A DNA stretch of 64,000 nt from Mesorhizobium sp. M2A.F.Ca.ET.046.03.2.1 (GTDB lineage: Bacteria; Pseudomonadota; Alphaproteobacteria; Rhizobiales; Rhizobiaceae): the NCBI RefSeq assembly GCF_003952425.1, contig NZ_CP034449.1, forward strand, positions 1,364,001-1,428,000, written 5' to 3'. The translations under genes and the position numbers were made by a program. Positions 54,854 to 64,000 of the stretch are shown here, piece by piece (position 1 is the stretch's first letter; every line of letters begins with the position of its first letter). A model generated the notes under the pieces. It did not search any database and had not been told where the DNA came from. It worked only from the letters and a program-made list of their open reading frames with translations.

Positions 54854-56619
54854 TGATCGGCCTCCAAAGGCGTTTCTCTACCCCATGAGGTTACCACCCA
54901 AGCTTGATCTGCTAAACCAATATGGTGTTACACTTGTAGTCTCGCAGAGGCTTCTCCCCGCTCTCTGCGTCACGCCGAGAGCCGGTCTAAGCCAAAGAAA
55001 TATGATGAAGTTGGCCTCAAAGGCATGCATGTTTCGCAGCCTGACGGCACGAATGGCACGGCAGATGCGGCCTCTTTCGCCTGCTCCTACCGCCGTTGGA
55101 AAACCCCGGCATGATGTCGTCCGCAGCAGCTTCTCCTATATGCTCGAGCGTTTCGATGACGACCATCGCCTTTTCCAGCCAATCACCCGGGCTGTCCTCC
55201 TCCCCTTGCAAGCAAATCAGTCGCGACCCGCTCGGCTATTTGCACAGCCCCGCGCGCAACGCCGCCCCTCCTCGACGCCGCCTGTCGTGCAGCGGCAGTC
55301 GGGGCCAGCGCTGGCGACCGGGGCCGGTCCGTCCGTCCTGCCCGCGGGCTAGACCGAGCGAGCCGATCGCAGCTCTAGACGCAATCGCGACATCTTCAAT
55401 TTCAATGCCTTGGGCCGCCGGGTTCTCTCAACGAGAAGTGCCAGCTCCGGAGCAACATGATTTGTCGCGGCGCTGCTTGCAACCGGATGAGAACAGGCCG
55501 CTGCGCCTGTGGATACCTCATAACGAGGCATTGTTGGCCCGTGTTATGGAGGTTGATCGGTTGCGATTGTCGCAGCGCCCCAGCAGTGCGACGATCTCGC
55601 GATCGGTTTAGATATGTGGCGTGGCCGCCGCGCCTCGCCGAATATGGTAGTTGCTGGAAATAGGTTGCCGGATCTAGGCGGTTCTCATTTTCGGCAAAGG
55701 GTCGCCGCCCTTACAGGCAAACTCGTCCCGTTTCTGGAGGGTATGAAGGACAATCTCTGCGGCAAACCAACGCAAGCTCAGTCGATTCGGTCACTATAGG
55801 GAGGCAAGTCTTGCCGCCCTGGCTGATCGCGATTTCAGCGCTTACCTCGCCACCCGATGCACCAAGCACTCTGCCGAAGGCAGATCGCGCTATCCGGCGC
55901 GCGCCAACGGAAACGCATATCCCTTTGCCGGGGGCGCCGGTTACCCTGCATCGCCCCTCGACGGCAGGACTCACAAAGAGAGGGTCAGTTCCTCGCGCCG
56001 TCAGGGTCAGTTTCCCGCTTCGACCGTCACCCATCCACCGGCCATGCTGGTTCTAACAGGCCTGTTGGCGGGAGCGGGATGGCGCGCAAAAGCTGTAGCT
56101 GAAGCATTCGAAGCCGTTCTGCGCTCCGCATTTGCGGGCAGCCTCCTTGCCGGCTTGAGCCGCTGATCGGAACGACGGGGCCGTATCCCGAGCGGGCACC
56201 AGCGTGAGCGGCTCGCCCAATGCGAGCTTGGGTCGCTTTGATTCCCCCTCTGGCCTGATCCGGCCCGAGATGCGTCTCCCCTGCCGGCCGAGACCGCCCC
56301 AAATCCCTGGCTGTGTAGGTCTTTGGCGGGCTGCGAAATCGGGAACCAGTATCGATCAATAGAGCGGATCAGCTTGCTTTTGAAGCACGCCATTTGCAGT
56401 TCGGGCATAGCACCTGCTTCCTCGAAGCAAGAGCTGCAGGGTGGATCGATCCGGCACCGACCCTTGCGCAGGGGGCTGGGTTTGAGCCGGTGCCGGACCG
56501 AACCGTCTCAGGCAACGCCGGCTACCTCGTGGAAAATTAGGTTCACTGCGCGGCTAAACGGTGGCGATGTGTGTCAGGGAATCACCGTTTCCAACACGCG
56601 CCTGTCAAATGTGACCAGA
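54854..56619. other. 1.8-kb stretch without a recognised gene
   Basis: Many overlapping frames occur on both strands, none with a product I can identify. The best candidates are a minus frame at 55711-56034 (GKLTLTARGTDPLFVSPAVE) and a plus frame ending at 55611 (PLRLWIPHNEALLARVMEV); both may be decayed genes. The density of competing frames suggests pseudogene debris. Confidence 0.4.
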
Positions 56620-56925
56620 CGTTGAAGAAGGAGACTGAGGCGGAGATCCTCTGGCAGGAGGACATCGAGCCGGACGTGCTGGTGCACGGCGACTTCGAAC
56701 GAAACGACATGGTGCAGCATTTCGGCGAGCAGCTGGTGTCCGGTCTGCCTTCACCCAACGCGGCTGGGTGCAAAGTTATTGCCCCAGCCACCTGCGCTCT
56801 CCCATCTTCGCCCGACGCATCGCGGCCCGATCCGATGACGTCGCGCTGGTGGCAATTGGCCCAGTCAATGACGGAAATCAAATGCTCACGCGCCCGACGC
56901 GTTCGCTATTTTCTCAAGATCTGCG
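56620..56925 (+). pseudogene. metE: Cobalamin-independent methionine synthase fragment
   Basis: The frame reading EPDVLVHGDFERNDMVQHFG, then FGEQLVSG, is a signature of MetE. After a shift near 56765 come GWVQSYCPSHLRSPIF and, in another frame, SRPDPMT-x4-W-x-LAQSMT. Only about 100 of roughly 760 residues remain. It overlaps the end of the peroxidase gene on the other strand. Confidence 0.8.
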
Positions 56926-57958
56926 ATTGAGGTCGAGGTGTTGTCGCCGTTTCAGCGGGTAAGACGGGATAAGATATCTCGGGTAGCTTTCCGGTCAGTG
57001 AACTAAGGAAGGCAACGATCCGGTCGACTTCGTATCCCGTTAAGTCTTCGCCGAGCTGGGTGGTCCCCATGGTGGCGACGGCCTGTCTCAGGTCCCAAAC
57101 CTTGCCCGAATGAAAGTACGGCGCCGTGATTGCTACGTTCCGCAGCGGTGCCACGCGGAAAACATAGGAATCGTCAGCTGCATTGGTGACGGCAAATCTG
57201 CCCTTGTCGTACTCGGGCAGAACATCCGCGCTGGGCTTCTCAACGAGGCCGAATGGGTAATACCCTTCGCCTCCAACGTTAATACCGGAATGGCAAGACG
57301 AGCAGCCCTTTTCGATGAAAAGCGCCAGGCCCTGTTTCTGTTCGGAACTGATGGCGGCATCATTGCCATTGAGAAAGGCGTCGAAGGGGGCCGGCGTGAT
57401 CAGTGTCGCCTCATAGGCTTCGATTGCTTTAGCAACGTTATCGAAGGAAATGCGATCCACTTCATCCGGGAAAGCAGAATTGAACCACTCGACGTACTGC
57501 GGCATCGACTTAACCGTGTCGATGACTTGATCCGGTGTGTTGGCCATTTCGGCACCGGCCTGTATGGGTCCTTTGGCCTGAGCCTTCAGGTCCGCGGCGC
57601 GACCATCCCAAAACTGCCCTTTGTTGAAGACAGCATTAAATACCGTCGGCGCATTGCGCGATCCCATCTGCCAACCGTGGCCTATCGACGTTTCGCGATT
57701 GTCGTCGCCTCCGGTCGCCAAGTTATGGCACGAGTTGCACGAGAAGACGCCTGACGAGGAGAGGCGCGGATCGAAGAACAGTGCCTTGCCGAGGGCAATC
57801 TTCTCCGGTGTGATCGGGTTGTCGGCGACCGCCGGCCTGGATGGCAAAGGCTTGAATGTGGCCAGTGCCATTTGTCTGAGATCTACTGGGATCAGTTGCG
57901 CAGCAACTGCAGTGGCCACCAGAAAGGCAAGGGCCGTCGCAGTGAATAGCATTTTCAT
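56906..57958 (-). CDS. Di-haem cytochrome c peroxidase (MauG/CcpA family)
   Basis: The 350-residue protein has a signal peptide (residues 1-20, FTATALAFLVATAVAA) and two haem motifs, CNSCH at 74-78 and CSSCH near residue 217, with the family segments GWQMGSRNAPTVFNAVFN and PYFHSGKVWDLRQAV. It would act in the periplasm, reducing H2O2 with electrons from a small cytochrome. The ATG at 57958 follows AAGGAAACCATTT. Such peroxidases are common in microaerobic, symbiotic bacteria. Confidence 0.88.
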   Translation of the reverse strand: MKMLFTATALAFLVATAVAAQLIPVDLRQMALATFKPLPSRPAVADNPITPEKIALGKALFFDPRLSSSGVFSCNSCHNLATGGDDNRETSIGHGWQMGSRNAPTVFNAVFNKGQFWDGRAADLKAQAKGPIQAGAEMANTPDQVIDTVKSMPQYVEWFNSAFPDEVDRISFDNVAKAIEAYEATLITPAPFDAFLNGNDAAISSEQKQGLALFIEKGCSSCHSGINVGGEGYYPFGLVEKPSADVLPEYDKGRFAVTNAADDSYVFRVAPLRNVAITAPYFHSGKVWDLRQAVATMGTTQLGEDLTGYEVDRIVAFLSSLTGKLPEISYPVLPAETATTPRPQSQILRK

Positions 57959-58089
57959 AAATGGTTTCCTTGCGGTGAGCAGGCAACCATTCTCCACATG
58001 CGGTTCGCTGACGCCTTGCGCTAGATCAGCGGATCGAGCGAATCTGGCCTGCCGACCGGGCTCTTCGGCATCGAGCCGCAGCCTGAACG
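57959..58089. other. Short gap before the IS110 remnant
   Basis: It contains the upstream region of the peroxidase; no sigma-54 or FNR-type element was recognised. Confidence 0.3.
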
Positions 58090-58420
58090 GCGACCATGAA
58101 ATTCCGGCCCGCTCTCGCTACTGCAAGGCGATCCCAGCGATCTTTGGGCTGACGCCAGTGCTCGATGAGTCGGGCGAAAACCACCGCATTGGCCGGAACT
58201 CCCGCTGCGGCGACGGCATGACGCGAACGCTGCTTTACGAAGCCGCGCAGGCACTGCTAACGCGCATGACGAAATGATCCTGGCTGAGGGCGTGGGCGAT
58301 GAATGTGCAGGCGGCGCGGCCGACAGAAGGCCATGCTCGCATTGGCTCGCCGGCTGGCGGTGATCATGCATCGCATGTCACGCGACGGCACAGAGTTTCT
58401 TTGGAAGCGACAAGACATCA
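58090..58420 (+). mobile_element. IS110-family transposase, C-terminal remnant
   Basis: The plus strand reads IFGLTPVLDESGENHRIGRN then SRCGDGMTRTLLYEAAQALL, the helix-hairpin-helix-like C-terminal domain of IS110/IS116/IS902 transposases. After a short gap and a frame change, ALARRLAVIMHRMSRDGTEF follows. The N-terminal DEDD nuclease part and both ends of the element are missing. Confidence 0.8.
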
Positions 58421-58940
58421 TGCCGAAAGCTGCCTGGTCGTGCGCCCGACCATTGCAGCCTGCCGGCGCGTGCAGTGGGCCTGTCAAGGGCAAGTCGCGG
58501 CGCACTCTGACCTTCGGCCACCCTTGACCGGCCACTTGCGCGTGACGGCCGAGCCGAAACCAGGTAGCGACGGTCGAACACGGGAGATGAAACATGGTCG
58601 CAGAGCGAGCGTGACAAGGATGACCCCGTAGGGTTCCACCAGCCGGTGGAAAGAGCGTCGCGGGAAGATCAATGAGGTGAGTTCGCGAGGGTTGCAGTAC
58701 GATCGCATCACACGATCAGGACACTTCCGAGATTGTTTCCGCTGATTCCTTCTGATTCCCGTCAAGGCGACGGTCGCGCGCCGATCCCGCAGAGAAGCAA
58801 GACCAGCGAAAGACCTCAGATGCCCGCGAAGCGGAAAAGCTCAAGAAGCGCTGACTTCAACACGCCGAAAAGCAATCCTCGCTTTTGATCGCACGAAGGG
58901 CGGGCCATCGTTCTCCGCCTGGGAACATGACGTCTAATAG
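58421..58940. other. Stretch without a recognised gene
   Basis: It lies downstream of the transposase remnant; part may be the IS110 non-coding end. Frames on both strands give no recognisable product. Confidence 0.3.
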
Positions 58941-59242
58941 CTAGTAAAGACGTGGGTACGATCCCAGAATCCTAATGCCATCGATCGCCGCCAACGCAGC
59001 CAGCGCCGGGTTCGTCGAAACATGTCCAGCGACATCGATGACATACTGATGGGTGTCCAGTCGCTCGCATGTCGGACGCTCATAGATGTTGAGAACGAAT
59101 AAATTTTCCTTTGAGAACATCTTCAGTACATAACTGAGGTTTTGCTCTGCTTGATGGTCCAAGTACCGTCGGGGCCAATGTACCCGGCCCTCTTGATCCC
59201 CGAGGTGTCAATCGCTGGAGGCCGCTTGAATTGCTCGTTCAT
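58941..59242 (-). pseudogene. Prephenate-dehydratase-type remnant (start plus ACT domain)
   Basis: From the ATG at 59242 (MNEQFKRPPAID) the frame reaches GYIGPDGTWT, like the YLGPEGTFT start of prephenate dehydratase. A one-base shift then leads into an ACT-domain-like end (LNIYERPTCERLDTHQYVID, then GIRILGSYPR) at 58941. The catalytic middle of about 170 residues is absent. It may be an internally deleted pheA paralogue. Confidence 0.5.
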
Positions 59243-59481
59243 TCTCCGGCCACACTCGATCGAGAGAGCGTCAGACCCACATCCCAGGAACAAGCACAAT
59301 GGCGAGGTTCACAGCACAACATGAGAAACCGGGAACCTGCCCCCGCACAACATCTTGTTTCAGTAGGAACTAGCAGCTTCCCACAATCTGCTGCCCCCGC
59401 TACGGGATCCATGTTCTTGCCGCTCTTTGCGAGCGGTCGGTGGCACGTCTGCCCGGCTCTTGACGGGCAGACGCAGAAAGT

Positions 59482-59694
59482 TCAGCCAGCTTTGCTGAGA
59501 CTGCCAGCGGAGGACTTGCCGGTACGACGGTCCTGTTCGATCTCGTAGTTGATCTTCTGGCCTTCATTAAGGGTCGAAAGGCCCGCTCGCTCGACAGCCG
59601 AAATGTGGACGAAAACATCCTGACCGCCATTGTCGGGCTGGATAAATCCAAATCCCTTGGTGCTGTTGAACCACTTTACCGTTCCGGTCGCCAT
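59482..59694 (-). CDS. Cold-shock-family RNA chaperone
   Basis: The 70-residue protein [20 protein letters not shown] followed by [13 protein letters not shown] has both RNA-binding motifs (RNP1 KGFGFI, RNP2 VFVHI) of CspA proteins. It binds single-stranded nucleic acid and prevents secondary structure. The ATG at 59694 follows GGAATACGATT. Single copies are common in rhizobia and are not symbiosis-specific. Confidence 0.93.
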   Translation of the reverse strand: MATGTVKWFNSTKGFGFIQPDNGGQDVFVHISAVERAGLSTLNEGQKINYEIEQDRRTGKSSAGSLSKAG

Positions 59695-59903
59695 AATCGT
59701 ATTCCTTTGTAACCATGTCGATGTGAGCAGGCCATAAGCCATTCCGCTTCATATCCGAGATTTCAGGAGCAGCAAAAGCGAAAATGCAAAAGCCCCGCTC
59801 AATCGCAAAGCGGCTCGCGACCTCGGGCGTTGGACCAAACGATGAGCGCTCGGACAGCGTCGGCGACCGAATACGCATCGCTCCGGTCTGCGATTCAACG
59901 TTA

Positions 59904-60584
59904 TTACAACCCCAGTTTCCTCTTGAGTTCCGCGTTCTCCTTGCGCAAGCGTTCCGCGAGCAGGCTCTTCAGTCGCTTGTTTTCTTCCTCAAGCGCCACG
60001 AGGTCCTTCAGATTGTCACCATCCGATGCAGGCTGCGCAGCCTTCTTCCATTGATAGTAGGTCTGTTCCGAGATGCCGGCCTGCTTTACGGCAGCTTTGT
60101 GAGTGGCGCCGCCACTGATAGACTTCTCTATCTGGGCGAGCATCTGGGGACGCTCCTTTGCAGAGTAAATCTTCCGAGTCCGCACGGCCACTGCTGGTGC
60201 TTCCTCCGCCTGAGGCGCCGTATTGGCAGCATTCTTCCCAGCAGGCTGCCTAGACTCAGCCTTCGCCTTCCGCAACCGTGCGGCTACCTTCTTTCCAGGC
60301 GTCTCCCCTTTGGCTGCCGGTTCCGTTGCAGTTATTACTGATTCAGCGTCCAAGGGATTTGCCATGAGATGCTCCGCTCGCGGTTTCGGCATGGGTTCAG
60401 CATCAAGCGCTACGGCACTAGAGTCAACAAGGCGACGATTTGGGAACTCCATCTCCTCTAGTTCCCTTGTTGTCTCGGCCATTGCTGCGGAGAGATCGAC
60501 ATCGCTCCAGATGGAACGACCCCGTTTTTGAGAACTGCGCTTCTGTCTTATCTCCACGGTGAACGGTCGGGTCTGCCGCCTCAT
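59904..60584 (-). CDS. SyrB-like regulator
   Basis: The 226-residue protein has a long polar Ala/Lys-rich N-terminal region, then a transposase-like helix-turn-helix (HKAAVKQAGISEQTYYQWKK at about 165-185) and a C-terminal coiled coil (LEEENKRLKSLLAERLRKEN, then AELKRKLGL). This matches SyrB, which in Sinorhizobium meliloti inhibits expression of the nodulation regulator syrM. The N-terminal part is longer than in SyrB. The ATG at 60584 follows AAGGAAGAAATT. An IS-derived origin of the fold is likely. Confidence 0.75.
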   Translation of the reverse strand: MRRQTRPFTVEIRQKRSSQKRGRSIWSDVDLSAAMAETTRELEEMEFPNRRLVDSSAVALDAEPMPKPRAEHLMANPLDAESVITATEPAAKGETPGKKVAARLRKAKAESRQPAGKNAANTAPQAEEAPAVAVRTRKIYSAKERPQMLAQIEKSISGGATHKAAVKQAGISEQTYYQWKKAAQPASDGDNLKDLVALEEENKRLKSLLAERLRKENAELKRKLGL

Positions 60585-61077
60585 AATTTCTTCCTTGTTG
60601 GACACGCATTAAGCGGAAGTCGCGGCAGACGACGAACGAACGTCTGGCCCTTCTGCTGTCGCCCGAGCTATATGCATCCGACGGCACGAGCAAGCCTGCT
60701 GGCTATTCACACCCTGAACAGACCGTTTTTATGAAGCTTGTGAGCAGGTAGGCTGCCGCTGTGAACTTTCGCCCCATCGCTCGATTGATTGTGAGCAAGC
60801 GCCGAAGGTTGACCCCAAGCTGATCACCACGTGACTTTACTGGCAAATTCATAACTTCGGAAGGTCGCTTCGGCGCCGACAGTGGAGACCCTCTCTTTCA
60901 TATTCTGATGGTGGATCACCGTGTTACGGTCAACTTGTCAGGGATCAATCTTCCGCGCTCAGTCGCAAAGAGTGTCGCCCTATTGTCGGCTTGGCTGTGA
61001 CCGAATGCGTGCTCCGTCGGATTCAGGAGCACATGGACAGAATCCATGATGGACGCGTCTTAAGGAGTGCTGCCGCA
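60585..61077. other. Intergenic stretch, no gene
   Basis: It contains the upstream region of the syrB-like gene. I searched by eye for a nod box and for nif-type promoters and found neither. Confidence 0.4.
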
Positions 61078-62112
61078 TCAAGGTCGGTCAACTCGAGCCA
61101 TAATTGCCGATTGAATTGCCGCTGCCGTATATAGGGAAGCATCTAACGACAGATTCCCAAATGCAAGTTGACAAAGGAGGTAGTTTGCACCTGCCTTTTC
61201 CAGCTGGTCAAGAAGAGCTTGTCCCGCAGAAGCTGCCGTTCCTACTACGCACAATTCCTTCTCGATTGCCGCATCGAAAGTCAGCGGCAGGTTTGGTGGA
61301 GTCGGCATGGCGTTGAGATCGTAAAGGAATTTAAAGCTCTTAAGCCACCGTTCGTAAGCAGGTGCGGCGAGTGAACGTGCATCCGTTTCAGAACGCCCAA
61401 TCACGACCATTCGGAGCAATCCAAGAAATGGCGCTTGGTCGCCCGCGTCGCTGGTGTGCTCTCGACCGGCGCGGAAGGCATCAGTAATTCTGCGAACGGA
61501 AGAGGAATGTCCCACGCACGCGATGTTCACGCCATTCGCAGCGGCCCAGGCTGCTGGTTCGGGTCGGTTCGTGGCGATCCAAGTCGGCGGATGCGGACGC
61601 TGATGAGCTCTTAGCGTCAGCGGAACGCTGTTCAACTCGAAATGGCGGCCTTGATAAGATAGCGTGCCGCCTTTCAGCGCATTCATAAGAATTTCGCTGG
61701 CTTCCGCATAGTGGTCTGGCGCCGCGTCCGAGCCAATCCCAAAATAACCTAATTCGATCGGGAGCGAGCCGCGCCCTATCCCAAGTTCGAGCCTGCCACC
61801 GCTCAATTGATCCAGCATACAGATCTCTTCGAACGCACGTAGCGGATGATAGAGGGCGAGCAGCATTACCAATGGACCCACACGAAGGCGTCGGGTTCGT
61901 TGGGCTACGCTCGACAAGAACAGATTCGGTGATGGACCTCTCCCATGTGGGGTACAATGGTGCTCTGCGAGATGATATGCATAGAACCCAAGCTGATCGC
62001 ACGCCTCCGCTAACTTCAGGCGATCTTCGTATTGTCGGGCTATATCAAGGCCGTCCTCGTCCAGATGATCGAAGATGCCGACAGCTAGGTCTGAAGGAAA
62101 GATCTTATTCAT
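61078..62112 (-). CDS. Luciferase-like (LLM-class) flavin monooxygenase
   Basis: The 344-residue protein has the bacterial-luciferase TIM-barrel pattern: an N-terminal AEACDQLGFYAYHLAEHHCT, the RLRVGPLVMLLALYHPLRAF strand-helix, GRLELGIGRGSLPIELGYFG and a C-terminal ANYLLCQLAFGNLS. Such enzymes use reduced flavin and O2 on organic substrates, here unknown. The ATG at 62112 follows GATCTT with a weak ribosome-binding site; a TTG one codon earlier is possible. It lies about 110 bases after the hisC-like gene on the same strand, probably an operon. Confidence 0.85.
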   Translation of the reverse strand: MNKIFPSDLAVGIFDHLDEDGLDIARQYEDRLKLAEACDQLGFYAYHLAEHHCTPHGRGPSPNLFLSSVAQRTRRLRVGPLVMLLALYHPLRAFEEICMLDQLSGGRLELGIGRGSLPIELGYFGIGSDAAPDHYAEASEILMNALKGGTLSYQGRHFELNSVPLTLRAHQRPHPPTWIATNRPEPAAWAAANGVNIACVGHSSSVRRITDAFRAGREHTSDAGDQAPFLGLLRMVVIGRSETDARSLAAPAYERWLKSFKFLYDLNAMPTPPNLPLTFDAAIEKELCVVGTAASAGQALLDQLEKAGANYLLCQLAFGNLSLDASLYTAAAIQSAIMARVDRP

Positions 62113-62222
62113 CAAATTTTCTCCAGATTTTAAACGACAAGCCCCACTGCCTGCATGTCACAAGCAATTCAAACGTCTTTCCGCCACGTATCGCGTTGAT
62201 TATTTGACTGACGACGCCGAGA

Positions 62223-63344
62223 CTAGCCCCGTGCTAGATGAGGTGTTGATGCTGGCATCTTAAGTGCCCTACTAATATGCCCAGCAGCACTGAGAAAAGC
62301 ATCCATGTGCTCTTTTGTACCGATGCTGACGCGGATGTGATTTTCCAAGCCTTTATCGGGAAAGTAAGCAACAAGTATTTTTTCCTTTGCAAAGGCTGAT
62401 TGCCACCATGAGCCGTCCGGTGCGGGCACGCGGGCTAGCAAGAAGTTTGTGTGGGAAGGCGTTACGGAAAATCCAAGTTGCGATAGCGCGAGCGTCACTC
62501 GCTGTCGTTGATGCTTGATTTGTTTGTGATTGTCTGCATAGGCGGCGCGATGCGCAAGGACGCTGATACCAATCGCATGCCCGATCACATTCATGTTGAA
62601 GACGTTCTGGATGTTGCGTAGCCTGCCAATAATTTCGGGGTGACCGAAACCAAAACCGACGCGAATGCCCGCGGCAGCATAGCTTTTAGAAAATGTTCTA
62701 AGGACCAGAAGGTTCGAATAACGATTGATGAGGCGCAGACCATTCTCGGGTGCAAAGTCGACGTAGGCCTCATCCAGCACGATCAAGCGGTCCGATTTCG
62801 CCAGCAGGCGCTCGATATGGGCCACCGGAATGAACGTTCCGGTCGGATTGTTCGGATTGGCCAACAGAATGAACTTGGCGTCCTTTGCAGGACCGAAGAG
62901 CAATTGCTCCATCGGCAAGGAATGATCTTCGCTAAACTCGATTTCGAGAAATTGAGCACCCTGCAACATGGCAAGTTTGCGGTTGAACGAAAACCCTGGC
63001 GACATCATCGCCACGCTATCTCCCGAAGCAAGAAAAGCTCTGTAGACAAGTCCAAGCAGTTCAGACGATCCGTTACCAGCGATCACCTGATCCACGGAGA
63101 CGCTGTAGGCGTTTGCGGCGGCTTCCCTCAAGCTGATGTTATCGTCTTCTGGATATAGATATTGGCGTTCGAGAGCCGAAATCGCACTTTGCATTATGAT
63201 ATTTGGAAGCGGGAATGGATTCTCATTCGTATTTAGTTTTACCCAACTTGCATCCGGCGCTGCTCTATTGGATGGCAGAGGATCTAACTGTCTCGTCACT
63301 TGAGAAAGGGACGAGAGCACACTCTGCAGTTTTGCATCGGACAT
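62223..63344 (-). CDS. Histidinol-phosphate/aromatic aminotransferase family enzyme
   Basis: The 373-residue class I/II PLP enzyme has KLNTNENPFPLPN, the cofactor-binding NPNNPTGTFIP and DEAYVDFAPEN, the PLP lysine in RTFSKSYAAAGIRVGF and the carboxylate arginine in NHIRVSIGT. It is a HisC paralogue; aromatic or other amino acids may be the true substrate, since housekeeping hisC would not be expected here. The ATG at 63344 follows CGGAGAAAAAC. With the LLM monooxygenase and the nearby prephenate-dehydratase remnant it hints at an aromatic amino-acid side pathway. Confidence 0.85.
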   Translation of the reverse strand: MSDAKLQSVLSSLSQVTRQLDPLPSNRAAPDASWVKLNTNENPFPLPNIIMQSAISALERQYLYPEDDNISLREAAANAYSVSVDQVIAGNGSSELLGLVYRAFLASGDSVAMMSPGFSFNRKLAMLQGAQFLEIEFSEDHSLPMEQLLFGPAKDAKFILLANPNNPTGTFIPVAHIERLLAKSDRLIVLDEAYVDFAPENGLRLINRYSNLLVLRTFSKSYAAAGIRVGFGFGHPEIIGRLRNIQNVFNMNVIGHAIGISVLAHRAAYADNHKQIKHQRQRVTLALSQLGFSVTPSHTNFLLARVPAPDGSWWQSAFAKEKILVAYFPDKGLENHIRVSIGTKEHMDAFLSAAGHISRALKMPASTPHLARG

Positions 63345-63433
63345 GTTTTTCTCCGTGTCGGTCGCAGAGGGAATCCGGGATGAACCGATGGTCGAGAGCA
63401 GTTGGCCGACTGACGGTACGTTTACACCGCCTC

Positions 63434-63449
63434 TGTCAGCATATTGACA
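63434..63449. promoter_or_regulatory. Possible NifA site upstream of the hisC-like gene
   Basis: TGTCAGCATATTGACA fits TGT-N10-ACA and is palindromic, 90 bases upstream of the ATG. No proper GG-N10-GC element lies between; the nearest (GGATTCCCTCTGC) is one base short. A chance match is quite possible. Confidence 0.3.
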
Positions 63450-63537
63450 CCGTGAGCTCGGGCGGGCTGTCGTCCCGGTCGAATTGACGCCGACGCTCAG
63501 GTCCGCATCTACTCGTCATGGTGCCTCGGTGGTCCTT

Positions 63538-64000
63538 TCAAGGACGCTTGATGCAGTATTTCCTCAGCGTGTACCCAATGTGGCGCGGCGTCGGTCCAAG
63601 CAGGCGCCGCCTTTGCCTGCACTGCCCCACATCTTTCCATGGCCGCGATGACACGCTCGCGATCTCACCTACTCGCACCTTTAACGAGGCTTCGCTGGCG
63701 GGCGCCAGCGGTTTCTGATCGCTGACGACGGGCGGGACCCCCGTAGCGGCGGCCCAAGGAGCAGCCTCATTCGGCGGTGTGGCCGGCCTGCTGGCATCGT
63801 CGGCCCCCGTTGCACCAACCATGTTGCCCGATCCGCTCTTCCACGACGCCGCGGAAAAACACTGTCCGTGGTGCAGGCGAAGTAGTTTCTGCCCATCGAC
63901 GGCCCCGCGCTAGTACGCATGTCCGCTGCATGCAATTGCGGGTTTCGAGGTCGGTCACCTGATCACGGGCAAGCGCGAAAAACGTCCGGGCTATAAGTCG
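63538..64000 (-). pseudogene. nifA: Second nifA, decayed 3' part, runs off the right edge
   Basis: The frame ending at 63538 finishes TPRHIGYTLRKYCIKRP, the NifA recognition helix and end; upstream, after shifts, come DQCFSAASWKSGSGNMVGAT (the linker cysteine region), an FACTT segment and NCMQRTCVLARG, matching NCVRRTATLARS of the intact NifA. At least three frameshifts are needed. It is not a copy of the neighbouring nifA in detail (KYCIKRP against RHRIGVKKF), so it is a distinct paralogue, as in M. loti, which has two nifA genes. Confidence 0.75.

Noticed and set aside
60585..61077. A nod box near the syrB-like and LLM genes
   Set aside because: No match to the long conserved nod-box pattern on either strand.

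Overview
The window looks like part of a symbiosis island (or symbiotic plasmid) of an alphaproteobacterial rhizobium, most likely Mesorhizobium. It carries a near-complete nitrogen-fixation set (nifHDKENX, nifS, nifW, fixABCX, nifA, nifB, fdxN, nifZ, nifT, nifQ, fdxB), a prxS-rpoN pair, a symbiotic P450 operon, a VirD4 coupling protein and a SyrB-like regulator. Remnants of a phage, of an IS110 element and of many genes lie between them. The assignment rests on remembered protein families and gene order; no database search was run.

Layout. 1-5.9 kb: a partial unknown gene, a broken methyltransferase, a SET-domain gene behind a copy of the nifH promoter, a broken ACC deaminase, a broken exoX-like gene and a decayed second copy of the NifX-associated/DUF683/fdxB block. 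5.9-14.2 kb, all minus strand: a TlpA-like thioredoxin, a cupin/methionyl-tRNA-synthetase-like fusion, a PhyH-type oxygenase (frameshifted), a lysine/ornithine N-hydroxylase and a glycine/D-amino-acid-oxidase-type flavoenzyme (disrupted). The hydroxylase has a NifA site and a sigma-54 promoter. N-hydroxylase plus cupin-MetRS is the known signature of N-N bond (hydrazine) synthesis, so this is the candidate undescribed system. 14.2-16.8 kb: histidine-kinase and hydroxylase fragments, a universal stress protein and an atypical response regulator. 16.8-25.1 kb: nifHDKENX and a DUF269 gene, with an 11-codon in-frame gap in nifH. 25.4-29.4 kb: decayed prophage module. 29.4-32.3 kb: SnoaL-like protein, ferredoxin and P450 behind another nifH-type promoter. 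32.6-36.4 kb: prxS-rpoN, meeting nifQ-fdxB-DUF683 tail to tail. 37-39.1 kb: ABC exporter behind a third nifH-type promoter. 39.3-50.4 kb: orf48-nifS-nifW, fixABCX, nifA, nifB-fdxN-nifZ-nifT and a SIR2-like gene. 50.9-64 kb: a nolK chimera, virD4, a candidate secreted effector, metE, IS110 and prephenate-dehydratase remnants, a di-haem peroxidase, a cold-shock gene, a syrB-like gene, an LLM monooxygenase, a hisC-like aminotransferase and the decayed end of a second nifA.

How it works together. NifA (45.2 kb) and the sigma-54 encoded by rpoN (33.7 kb) should drive at least eight units in which TGT-N10-ACA precedes a -24/-12 element: nifH, the hydroxylase, the P450 operon, prxS-rpoN, the ABC exporter, orf48-nifS, fixA and nifB. 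The putative hydrazine pathway, the P450 and the exporter would then be made together with nitrogenase in bacteroids.

Caution. Many genes, including nifS, fixC, phyH, the flavoenzyme and most phage genes, carry one-base frameshifts, two of them in G runs. Either the region is decaying or the sequence contains indel errors; the reads would decide.
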